From Acidobacteriota bacterium (lineage in GTDB: Bacteria > Acidobacteriota > Terriglobia > Terriglobales > Acidobacteriaceae), in contig JAJZCP010000085.1 of assembly GCA_021846065.1 (NCBI GenBank), positions 1-6,764 on the forward strand: a stretch of DNA of 6,764 nt, in the 5' to 3' direction. Within the stretch, counting starts at the first letter, position 1. Every line of letters starts with the position of its first letter. Shown here one piece after another: positions 1-5,751 of the stretch. Under the pieces are notes generated by a model. The model was not told the origin of the DNA and ran no database searches. It saw only the letters and a list, made by a program, of their open reading frames with translations. The position numbers and the translations under genes are program-made.

Positions 1-1
1 G

Positions 2-58
2 CCCGCGAAGTTTTTCCCAAACCCGGAACGGCAATACGAGAGCCGGCGCGTAAAATAA
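2..58 (+). CDS. possible C-terminal tail of an upstream gene (partial)
   Basis: An open frame enters from the left edge and ends at TAA 56-58. It would encode about 18 residues ending in RQYESRRVK. Its stop lies 21 bases before the cytochrome start, a spacing typical of genes in one operon, and most of its third positions are G or C. A second frame also enters open and stops at 51-53, so the choice of frame is uncertain. The fragment is too short to name a family. Confidence 0.25.
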   Translation, partial: PAKFFPNPERQYESRRVK

Positions 59-64
59 CGAAAC

Positions 65-70
65 GGAGGA
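65..70 (+). promoter_or_regulatory. ribosome binding site of the cytochrome c gene
   Basis: GGAGGA lies nine bases before the ATG at 80. It is a near-perfect Shine-Dalgarno match and fixes the start of the cytochrome gene. Confidence 0.75.
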
Positions 71-79
71 TGAGTCCCT

Positions 80-661
80 ATGTTTCGTCTGTTGTTCGGC
101 ATCATCATCGGCATATTGCTTTGCCCTATTCTGGGCTATCTCTGGTTCACGCGCGGAAATCCGCCCGTCGCTGTCGCCGACCCACCCCTGCCCTTTGAGC
201 GCCAGATCACGCACATCCCACTGCATGCGCGCATCCATCGCGATATGCCGAAGACCGTACCCATCCAGGCGACCGCGGACAACCTCATCGCAGGCGCGCA
301 GATCTACCGCGAGGAATGTGCGTTCTGCCATGGCATTTACGCCAACCCATCGGCCGTCGGAGCTAACATGTTCCCGCATGTGCCCCAACTCTGGGAAAAG
401 CACCACAACGACGTTGTCGGTGTCAGCGACGATCCTGCAGGGGAAACCTACTGGAAGGTCGCCAATGGCATCCGCCTGACCGGAATGCCGGCCTACAACC
501 GCATTCTTACCGAGACACAGATGTGGCAGGTCAGCGTCCTGCTCGCCAATGCCGACAAGCCGCTCCCGCCCGAAGCACTGAATTTCCTGAAGACGCCGCT
601 CTCTTACGACGTACCCACAACCGCCAGCCTGCCCTCGATGCCGCCCAAACCAACCAGATAA
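80..661 (+). CDS. membrane-anchored monoheme cytochrome c
   Basis: This 193-residue protein is probably a periplasmic electron carrier of the class I (cytochrome cbb3/CcoP-like) cytochrome c fold, tethered to the inner membrane. Residues 3-23 form one hydrophobic helix (LLFGIIIGILLCPILGYLWF) that serves as an uncleaved signal anchor. A proline-rich linker follows, up to about residue 65. The heme motif CAFCH is at 80-84, with Cys80 and Cys83 binding heme and His84 as proximal ligand. Met136 in NGIRLTGMPAY is the likely distal ligand. The segment around MWQVSVLLANAD is the usual C-terminal helix of the fold, and the last 25 or so residues are proline-rich and probably unstructured. The start is supported by GGAGGA nine bases upstream. 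Similar stand-alone cytochromes are, from memory, frequent in acidobacteria. The redox partner cannot be told from this window, because the next intact gene is on the other strand. Confidence 0.9.
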   Translation: MFRLLFGIIIGILLCPILGYLWFTRGNPPVAVADPPLPFERQITHIPLHARIHRDMPKTVPIQATADNLIAGAQIYREECAFCHGIYANPSAVGANMFPHVPQLWEKHHNDVVGVSDDPAGETYWKVANGIRLTGMPAYNRILTETQMWQVSVLLANADKPLPPEALNFLKTPLSYDVPTTASLPSMPPKPTR

Positions 662-682
662 CCTTCCGGGGTTCGTAATTCC

Positions 683-699
683 GGCTCAACCATTGAGCC
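683..699 (+). terminator. small hairpin after the cytochrome gene, possible terminator
   Basis: GGCTCAA and TTGAGCC form a perfect 7-base-pair stem around a 3-base loop, starting 21 bases after the cytochrome stop. AATT blocks on both sides (677-680 and 704-707) could extend it with an internal loop. No T-run follows on either strand, so it may be a weak terminator or an mRNA 3'-end stabiliser. Confidence 0.35.
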
Positions 700-721
700 T
701 GGGCAATTCGGTGCAGCCATC

Positions 722-1096
722 GTGACTCGCCGCAGCATTTTTTGTTCACCGCGCTCCTGCTCCTCATCGGGCCGGGAGCGCGGGTTTCTGCGGCACAACC
801 GACCCCTACTCTGACGGGCGATCCGGTTCACCCGGCCCACGCCAGGCATTGGGTCGATACGCGATTCTACTTCGAACCTGGAAAGGCGCGCAGGACAAGG
901 CTCCGCATCGCGGCCGTTCGAAGGTGCTCATCATCGACTATCCGGAGTCTCCGGAAAACGAGGCCGGAATCGACGCCATCCGATCCGCTGGAAGCGCATG
1001 ACCGGCGAACCCTCCGTTCTGAAGGTCACCATCCCCGCAGCCGTCATCCGAGCAGTTTCGCCAGCAGCGCATCGAGAGCGCGCCCGCGATGGCTGA
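722..1096 (+). pseudogene. frameshifted gene for a small secreted protein
   Basis: No intact reading frame covers this stretch, but three frames join into one plausible protein if a single base is restored at each of three places. GTG at 722 opens MTRRSIF in one frame. After the six-T run at 738-743 the next frame reads LFTALLLLIGPGARVSAAQ, which completes a classic signal peptide, and continues to HWVDTRFYFEPG. At the AAA at 882-884 the frame changes again and reads RSKVLIIDYPESPENE, then stops at TGA 999-1001. Near 984-986 the third frame takes over with WKRMTGEPSVLKVTIPA. Each segment keeps GC-rich third positions only in its own frame. The repaired product would be about 125 residues and would end at TGA 1094-1096, overlapping the convergent rdgB 3' end; the true end is uncertain. 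I do not recognise the family. All three breaks are one-base losses in the same sense, each placeable at a short homopolymer (TTTTTT, AAA, CC), so under-called bases are an alternative to gene decay. Confidence 0.5.
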
Positions 1097-1664
1097 TCGC
1101 CAGCTTCACCGTTGGGTCCAGATCGGCCATCGTCTGGTCCAGCTCAGGCAGGTAAAAGAGCGGATCATAGCCAAAGCCTCCGGTTCCGTGCGGAGCCTCC
1201 AGGATCACGCCCTCCACGCTGCCGCTGCCGGTCGCGATCACCTTGCCACTACGCGCCGCTGCCACCACGCACTGATACCGCGCACTCCTGCTCTCTGTCG
1301 GCACGCCCTCCAGCCTTTGCAGCAGCACGATATTATTCCAGACATCTGTATTGTCGTTCGCATCCGGAGAATCCACCAGCCCGGAATCCGCCGCAAAGCG
1401 CGCCGAACGAATGCCCGGTGCGCCCTCCAGAGCATCCACTTCCAGCCCCGAATCGTCGGCAATCACAATTTGTCCCGGCGCAAACTGACTATAGTAGACA
1501 GCCTTGAGGATCGCATTTTCCAGAAAGTTCGCACCATCCTCCGCCGGAGCCGGAATCGTTCGCAAAGCTGGCAGAATATCGATCTGAACAGCCACCCCGT
1601 CCGCAGCCAGACGGAACTCCTCCAGCTTGCCAGGATTGGTGGATGCGACCAGCAGTTGCAGCAT
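1044..1664 (-). CDS. rdgB: RdgB/HAM1 family dITP/XTP pyrophosphatase
   Basis: This 206-residue cytosolic enzyme should hydrolyse non-canonical purine triphosphates (dITP, ITP, XTP) to monophosphate and pyrophosphate, keeping deaminated bases out of DNA and RNA. All family signatures are present: the N-terminal phosphate-binding motif ASTNPGKLEEF at 7-17, EDGANFLENAxxKA at 42-55, the metal and catalytic block ADDSGLEVDAL at 69-79, GAPGIRSARFA at 81-91, GGFGYDPLF at 162-170 and the C-terminal SHRGRAL at 191-197. The length is close to the roughly 200 residues usual for the family. The ATG at 1662-1664 places the first motif where it normally lies, although no strong ribosome binding site precedes it. 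The gene lies 95 bases after the second SMR gene on the same strand, so it may be read from that transcript or from its own promoter. It converges with the broken gene to its left. Confidence 0.95.
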   Translation of the reverse strand: MLQLLVASTNPGKLEEFRLAADGVAVQIDILPALRTIPAPAEDGANFLENAILKAVYYSQFAPGQIVIADDSGLEVDALEGAPGIRSARFAADSGLVDSPDANDNTDVWNNIVLLQRLEGVPTESRSARYQCVVAAARSGKVIATGSGSVEGVILEAPHGTGGFGYDPLFYLPELDQTMADLDPTVKLAISHRGRALDALLAKLLG

Positions 1665-1710
1665 ATTCGCAGTGTACCCGACGGGCTTCCCGGCCCGGAC
1701 TGGCAGCTAC

Positions 1711-1755
1711 AGACGTTCGCGCGTCTTCACTGGAAGCAGTGTGAGCGAAAACACT
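1711..1755. other. cluster of short inverted repeats between the SMR pair and rdgB
   Basis: Three small dyads fill this gap: AGACG/CGTCT (1711-1715 with 1722-1726), CACTG/CAGTG around a 4-base loop (1728-1732 with 1737-1741), and AGTGT/ACACT (1738-1742 with 1751-1755). The last two share bases, so they exclude each other. The stems are only 5 base pairs long and no T-run follows on the - strand. They may be chance or a weak 3'-end structure of the SMR transcript. Confidence 0.2.
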
Positions 1756-1759
1756 CTGA

Positions 1760-2170
1760 CTAGTGTGCGATCAGGTAAACGCCCACGCAGACCAACGCCG
1801 CCGCCAACCAGCGCCTTCGATCTACATTTTCGTGCAGAAACAGCTTCGCTGCAACGGCGTTGGTGACCAGCGTCAGCGAGGCGGAAGCGGGAGCCGCAAA
1901 ACTCAGGTCCAGATGGTTCAGCGCAAACAGAAGAGCGAAAAATGCCAGTGACAGAAAGCTCACCCCGGCAAAAAACAGCGGGCAACTCAGCACGGCGCGA
2001 ATCGCCCCACGCACTCCGCTGCGCGCGCGGATCAGATCCAGATCGCCAATCGACTTCATCGCCGCAGCCGTCAGCACTTCGCCAATCGTCGACGTGATTG
2101 AGACGCTCACGATCATCGCCGCAGCAGGCCAGAAGCCGACTCCCACCGGCAAACGCACCGACGCGATCAT
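1760..2170 (-). CDS. SMR/EamA-like small membrane transporter, second subunit
   Basis: This 136-residue hydrophobic protein belongs to the drug/metabolite transporter superfamily in its four-helix, half-size (SMR) form. Likely helices are at about 14-39, 61-87, 89-112 and 119-135. Helix 1 contains GEVLTAAAMK (30-39). This lines up with AEVIGTTLMK of EmrE and places Glu31 on the essential proton- and substrate-coupling Glu14 of that protein. The segment LFLHENVDRRRWLAAALVCVGVYLI is the usual end of an EamA half-domain. The start overlaps the previous gene's stop as ATGA (2167-2170), with AGGAG five bases upstream, so translation of the two proteins is almost certainly coupled. Known two-gene SMR pairs (for example EbrAB, or the lipid-linked aminoarabinose flippase ArnEF) form heterodimers, and the same is inferred here. 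The substrate is unknown. Position downstream of hpnJ makes a lipid or lipid-linked sugar worth considering. Confidence 0.8.
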   Translation of the reverse strand: MIASVRLPVGVGFWPAAAMIVSVSITSTIGEVLTAAAMKSIGDLDLIRARSGVRGAIRAVLSCPLFFAGVSFLSLAFFALLFALNHLDLSFAAPASASLTLVTNAVAAKLFLHENVDRRRWLAAALVCVGVYLIAH

Positions 2171-2601
2171 GCTCGCTCCTCACCCGCCAGCTCGCCGGAG
2201 TCCCCGGGATTCTGCGTCAGCGAAGGCCCCCTCGCCACAAAACCTACACCTAGAGTTATGAGCAGAATTCCCGCCCAGCGCATCGCCGAGATATGCTCCT
2301 GCAGCCAAAAGCGCCCCAGCAGCGCAATCAGTACATACCCAAAGGCAGTGGTCGGCAGCACATACGTCAGGTCTGCCCAGGAAAGCGCCGTCAGATAACA
2401 GGCGAAGAACAGGATCAGCAGCCCGATACCGCCCGCGATCCAGGGAGTAAATACCGCGGCCAGCAGCGCCATCGGATGCGCAGGGGAGATCGTCGGCATC
2501 GCGCTCATCCCGCGCGACAGGCAACTGTCTCCAAGTGGAGCGCTCAAGGCCACCAGCAGCAGAATCAGATACTGGCTTGCCTTCAATCGCGGATGAGGCA
2601 T
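2167..2601 (-). CDS. SMR/EamA-like small membrane transporter, first subunit
   Basis: This 144-residue protein has four predicted membrane helices at about 11-32, 54-73, 78-100 and 107-123, followed by a polar tail of about 20 residues. YVLPTTAFGYVLIALLG (80-96) and LQEHISAMRWAGILLITLG (100-118) carry the typical proline, glycine and L-x-E spacing of the EamA/SMR fold. In helix 1, GDSCLSRGM (24-32) puts Asp25 seven residues before Met32. This is the same spacing as Glu14 to Met21 in EmrE and Glu31 to Met38 in the partner protein, so the coupling acid appears to be Asp here. The extra segment at 33-53 between helices 1 and 2 is longer than in EmrE. The gene begins 112 bases after hpnJ, beyond a strong stem-loop, and its stop overlaps the next start by four bases. 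The ribosome binding site is a weak purine stretch. The probable role is one half of a heterodimeric exporter or flippase; the substrate is not determinable from sequence. Confidence 0.8.
   Translation of the reverse strand: MPHPRLKASQYLILLLVALSAPLGDSCLSRGMSAMPTISPAHPMALLAAVFTPWIAGGIGLLILFFACYLTALSWADLTYVLPTTAFGYVLIALLGRFWLQEHISAMRWAGILLITLGVGFVARGPSLTQNPGDSGELAGEERA
2176..2180 (-). promoter_or_regulatory. ribosome binding site for the second SMR gene
   Basis: Read on the - strand, AGGAG lies five bases before the ATG at 2168-2170 and inside the end of the preceding gene. It supports this start and coupled translation across the ATGA overlap. Confidence 0.65.
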
Positions 2602-2673
2602 TCTCCGGTCGCTTTCTCTTCGGCGGCCGCCGATGAATGGTAATGCAGTTTTCGTGCGAAGAGTGCTTGTGCG

Positions 2674-2701
2674 CCGGGCGGTGCGTCTGCATTCCGCCCG
2701 G
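2674..2701 (-). terminator. strong GC-rich stem-loop just after hpnJ
   Basis: CCGGGCGG and CCGCCCGG form a perfect 8-base-pair stem 12 bases after the hpnJ stop. Inside it, TGC/GCA can add three pairs around a 4-base loop with a 2-base bulge. No T-run follows on the - strand, so it does not look like a standard intrinsic terminator. It could be a U-less terminator, a barrier protecting the hpnJ mRNA from 3' decay, or an element lowering read-through into the SMR genes. Confidence 0.5.
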
Positions 2702-2713
2702 TTCTGGATCGGT

Positions 2714-4183
2714 TTACGCGCTCACCGGATCCGGTGTCTTGCCGTGCAGTTTTTTGGCTTCCTTCACCATGCGATTCCGTTCGGCGCGTAGCTTCAGGAA
2801 CGACTTTGCCTCGACATACAGACGCGGCAGATCCCGGTTGACAACCGCCTTCCAGATCACCCGGAACGCCGCCTTCGGGCGGAAGTAATAGGCATCGTAG
2901 AACCGATGCACCATCTCCAGCACGTACTCCTTCGGCAATCCCGGATACTCGATGTGAGCCATCTGGTGTCCGCCCGAGTCGCTCATCGCATCCTCGTTGG
3001 TGATGAAACCGCCCTTTTCCGCGTAGTCGAAGAACTCCGTTCCCGGATACGCATGTGCGATCGAGACCTGAATCGTCTCCACATCCAGCGACTTGGCAAA
3101 CTTGATTGTGTTCTGGATCGATTCCTTCGTCTCGCCCGGCAGACCAAGAATGAAGTCGCCGTGGACGGTCAGTCCAAGGTCGTGACAATCTTTGGCAAAG
3201 GCCCGTGCGCGCTCCACTGTCGCGCCCTTCTTGATGTTCTTCAGAATCTGTGGATCACCCGACTCGAAACCGACGATCAGCAGGCGGCAGCCGGCATCCT
3301 TCATCGCCTTCAGCGTCTCGCGATCCGTCGTCACGCGCGACGTGCAGCTCCACGTCAGGTTCAGCGGCTTCAGCTTCTCGCACAGCTCGATCGTGCGCGC
3401 CTTCTGAATGTTAAACGTGTCGTCATCGAAGAAAAACTCCTTCACTTCCGGAAAATTTTCCTTCGCCCACTTCAGCTCCGCGGCCACGTCGTCCGTCGAG
3501 CGCTTCCGCCACGCATGGCCGGAGAGCGTCTGCGGCCACAGGCAGAAAGTACACTGCGCCGGGCAGCCGCGCGTGGAATACAGCGCAATGTAAGGATGCA
3601 GCAGAAACGGCACGTTATAGCGCGCTACATCCAGGTCGCGCTTGTAGATCTTCGTCGCCCACGGCATCGCGTCCAGGTCTTCGATCTGCGGCCTGTCAGG
3701 GTTATGCACCACCTGACCGTTCTGCCGATAGCTGATGCCCAGAATCTCGTTCAGCGGCTTGCCGTTGGCATACTCCACGATGGAGTAGTCGAACTCCCGG
3801 CGACAGATAAAATCCAACACCGGGCACTCATTCAGCGCCTTGTCCGGAGAAGTCGTCACCGGAGGCCCGACGAATGCAATGCGAATCGAAGGATTGGCCG
3901 CTTTGATGGCTTCGGCGAGCTTTTGATCGCCCTTCCAGCCTACCGTCGAGGTAAACAGGACAAGGAACTCGTAGTCTTTGCAAATCTTGATCGTCTCTTC
4001 GGCGCTCACGTGATGTGGCGGAGCATCCAGAAGGCGCGAACCTTCCAGCAGTCCGGCTGGATACGTCAGCCACACCGGATACCAGTAGGATTCGATTTCG
4101 CGCGTGGCCGGCCAGCGGGAACTGGCGCCACCGTCAAAGTTTTCAAAGGAGGGCGGATTGAGAAACAGTGTCTTCAGAGGCAT
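2714..4183 (-). CDS. hpnJ: HpnJ, hopanoid-associated B12-type radical SAM protein
   Basis: This 489-residue protein resembles the hopanoid biosynthesis radical SAM protein HpnJ. In Burkholderia this protein is needed to convert the glucosamine head group of bacteriohopanetetrol into the cyclitol ether, following HpnI and HpnK. The N-terminal 150 or so residues form a B12-binding-like domain, with a characteristic start (LFLNPPSFENFDGG) and TYPAGLLEGSRLL at 40-52. The 4Fe-4S cluster motif CPAQCTFC has Cys207, Cys211 and Cys214. FFFDDDTFN (250-258), the GFESG strand (305-309) and GLPGET (347-352) are typical of the radical SAM barrel. NIKKG and QVSIAHAYPGTEFF match HpnJ as I remember it. The length suits the family. 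The ATG at 4181-4183 gives the expected N-terminus, although the ribosome binding site is poor. It starts 128 bases after the TolC-like gene, so it may have its own promoter. No hpnI or hpnK lies in this window, so the exact reaction is inferred from the family. Confidence 0.85.
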   Translation of the reverse strand: MPLKTLFLNPPSFENFDGGASSRWPATREIESYWYPVWLTYPAGLLEGSRLLDAPPHHVSAEETIKICKDYEFLVLFTSTVGWKGDQKLAEAIKAANPSIRIAFVGPPVTTSPDKALNECPVLDFICRREFDYSIVEYANGKPLNEILGISYRQNGQVVHNPDRPQIEDLDAMPWATKIYKRDLDVARYNVPFLLHPYIALYSTRGCPAQCTFCLWPQTLSGHAWRKRSTDDVAAELKWAKENFPEVKEFFFDDDTFNIQKARTIELCEKLKPLNLTWSCTSRVTTDRETLKAMKDAGCRLLIVGFESGDPQILKNIKKGATVERARAFAKDCHDLGLTVHGDFILGLPGETKESIQNTIKFAKSLDVETIQVSIAHAYPGTEFFDYAEKGGFITNEDAMSDSGGHQMAHIEYPGLPKEYVLEMVHRFYDAYYFRPKAAFRVIWKAVVNRDLPRLYVEAKSFLKLRAERNRMVKEAKKLHGKTPDPVSA

Positions 4184-4194
4184 AAGTCACTTTC

Positions 4195-4203
4195 ATTTTA
4201 GCA
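4195..4203 (-). promoter_or_regulatory. possible extended -10 element for hpnJ
   Basis: On the - strand this reads TGCTAAAAT, an extended -10 (TGn followed by TAAAAT). It sits in the AT-richer part of the gap between the TolC-like gene and hpnJ. No convincing -35 box is found at the usual distance. Transcription would begin only about five bases before the hpnJ ATG, giving an almost leaderless mRNA, in keeping with the poor ribosome binding site. It could be chance. Confidence 0.25.
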
Positions 4204-4311
4204 TTTTCGATGGATTTTCACGCTAAGGTCGGCGAAAGTTTGGCGCAGACTCTCCGAAATCGCCTCCCGGACTGACGGGCCGGACTCATCGTTTTGGCCG
4301 CAGCGCTGGCT

Positions 4312-5751
4312 TCACTGCCTTGGCCTCGGAGCGGCTATATCCGTCGCCGGTCCACCCGCATTACTGCCCAGCGTGCGCAACCAGTCCTGCATGTGTCCCA
4401 GCGCACGCAACAGGCCCAACCGCGTTTTGCTCAGGTTCAAGCTCGTCTCCTCCGCATCGATCTCTTTGGCATCCTCATCGATCTGCGCCAGTTGCAGGGC
4501 CTTCGGCGTCACCTGCGGCGTCGCGTTGGCTCCTGCGCCCGAACCGTTGCCATACTGCATCTCGTTCTGCACCTGCTGCAACTGGTCCTGGGCGATCTCC
4601 TGCTTCAGCTCGGCAATCTCCTCCAGTGCGCCCAGCTCCGCCAGTTGCGCATTCAGCGTCGCCACCTGCACATCGTTTTCCCTGCTCACCTGCTCGGCCT
4701 CCACCCGCGCGTGCAGAGCATCCGCCGCCGATTCACGCGCCTTGTCACGGTGCACCAGGTCGAAGACCGGAATCTGGATGGTGATCCCCACGCTGAAGTT
4801 ATCCGCCTTGAAGTGCTGATAGTAGGTGCTGTAATTGTTCAGGGAGTTCGAATCGCGGTTGTACTGCGCGCCAAAGGTAATCATTGGACGGTGATTCGCC
4901 ACCGCGTCACCGCGCGCCTGCAACAGATGGGACCGAGCGCTCTCCTGCGCCGCTGCCAACCCGGCCGTCGCCTGCGCGGGTGCATTCACCGCGGGAATCG
5001 CCGGAATCGACTCGTGCAGCGTCTGGATGGAGGCGGTCGGCAACCCCGTCATCGTCGCAAGCTGCGCGCGCAGAATGGCCGCCCGATTCCCGAGCTGAAT
5101 CTGCTTCAGGTGTAGTTGCGCCAGCGTCAGTTTGCTCTCCAGCAGGTCGCTGTGCGAATCCACGCCTGCTGCCACGCGCTGCTCTTCAATCGATTCCAGC
5201 CGCTCCGCATCCTGCTCCTGCTCCGCTGCCGCCTGCATCTCGCGCGTCACCGTGTCCAGCTCCAGATATGCGCTCGAAGCGTCGAGCGCCGTCTGTTCCG
5301 CAGCATCCTTCAGCGCCAGACCGGCAGCCCGATACGCGGCCTCTGCCGCTTTCGTATAGTAGTGCTGGGAAAAGCTGAAGACCAGTGAAGACATCGTCGC
5401 ATTGGCAATCGATGGCTGACCGGCAGGAAAACCGACCGTCGGAGGCCCGATGCTCGAACCCACGTCGAGATTCGGGATATACAGATCGTTCATCTCCACG
5501 AGCATGGCACGCGCCTTCTGCACATCCGCTTGTGCCAGCTTCACACCGCTGCTATTGCGCTGCGCCAGATCCACCACCGTCGAAAGCGAAATCTGCGCCT
5601 GCAGTGGCCAGCAAGCCACCCAGAACGCACTGACCAGCATCAGCGCACGCAGCCAACCGCTTCCGCGACCCCTCACGCCTGCGTCTACCCCGCAGCATGC
5701 GCTTCCGAATTTTCCCCCTGACCTCGTTCCCATCACTCGCTTTGCTTTCAC
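4312..5751 (-). CDS. TolC-family outer-membrane efflux protein
   Basis: This 479-residue protein should form a trimeric outer-membrane channel with a periplasmic helical tunnel, the exit duct of type I secretion or tripartite efflux systems. A hydrophobic segment at 33-50 ending in PLQAQ is the signal peptide. Two OEP repeats follow, with long helices rich in Ala, Gln, Glu and Leu. Repeat 1 contains GVDSHSDLLESKLTLAQLHL and ATMTGLP; repeat 2 opens with strand GITIQIPVFD followed by HRDKARE. A Gly/Asn/Pro-rich stretch at 399-418 interrupts the last coiled region. The GTG start overlaps the TPR gene's TGA as GTGA. This gives a 31-residue region ahead of the hydrophobic core, and an ATG at codon 7 (5731-5733) is an alternative. 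Cys47 lies in a poor lipobox (Trp at -3), so lipidation is doubtful. No inner-membrane pump or adaptor is in the window. The transported substrate is unknown. Confidence 0.85.
   Translation of the reverse strand: MKAKRVMGTRSGGKFGSACCGVDAGVRGRGSGWLRALMLVSAFWVACWPLQAQISLSTVVDLAQRNSSGVKLAQADVQKARAMLVEMNDLYIPNLDVGSSIGPPTVGFPAGQPSIANATMSSLVFSFSQHYYTKAAEAAYRAAGLALKDAAEQTALDASSAYLELDTVTREMQAAAEQEQDAERLESIEEQRVAAGVDSHSDLLESKLTLAQLHLKQIQLGNRAAILRAQLATMTGLPTASIQTLHESIPAIPAVNAPAQATAGLAAAQESARSHLLQARGDAVANHRPMITFGAQYNRDSNSLNNYSTYYQHFKADNFSVGITIQIPVFDLVHRDKARESAADALHARVEAEQVSRENDVQVATLNAQLAELGALEEIAELKQEIAQDQLQQVQNEMQYGNGSGAGANATPQVTPKALQLAQIDEDAKEIDAEETSLNLSKTRLGLLRALGHMQDWLRTLGSNAGGPATDIAAPRPRQ

Noticed and set aside
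604..849. 81-codon frame on the - strand between the cytochrome and broken gene
   Set aside because: It overlaps the cytochrome 3' end and the signal-peptide segment in antisense, and its Arg-rich product has no family features.
742..1155. 137-codon frame starting at TTG, read as one intact gene
   Set aside because: Only its first 48 or so codons look coding. After about 885 it turns Arg/Ser-rich while a different frame becomes coding, and its end runs antisense through rdgB. The frameshifted-gene reading explains the region better.
1089..1763. 224-codon open frame on the + strand opposite rdgB
   Set aside because: rdgB has every family motif on the other strand; this frame has none and a biased Arg/His/Gln composition.
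2906..4201. 431-codon open frame on the + strand opposite hpnJ
   Set aside because: It lies almost wholly antisense to a clear radical SAM gene. Its product is rich in Arg, Gln and His, with no recognisable domain, as expected for a shadow frame of a GC-rich gene.
4258..4292. CCGG-containing repeats after the TolC-like stop as a terminator
   Set aside because: The possible stems are only 4 base pairs with 6-9 base loops, partly a direct rather than inverted repeat, and no T-run follows.
4294..5115. 273-codon open frame on the + strand opposite the TolC-like gene
   Set aside because: The Arg/Leu/Gln-rich product mirrors the repetitive Ala/Gln/Leu codons of the real gene, and there is no ribosome binding site or domain.
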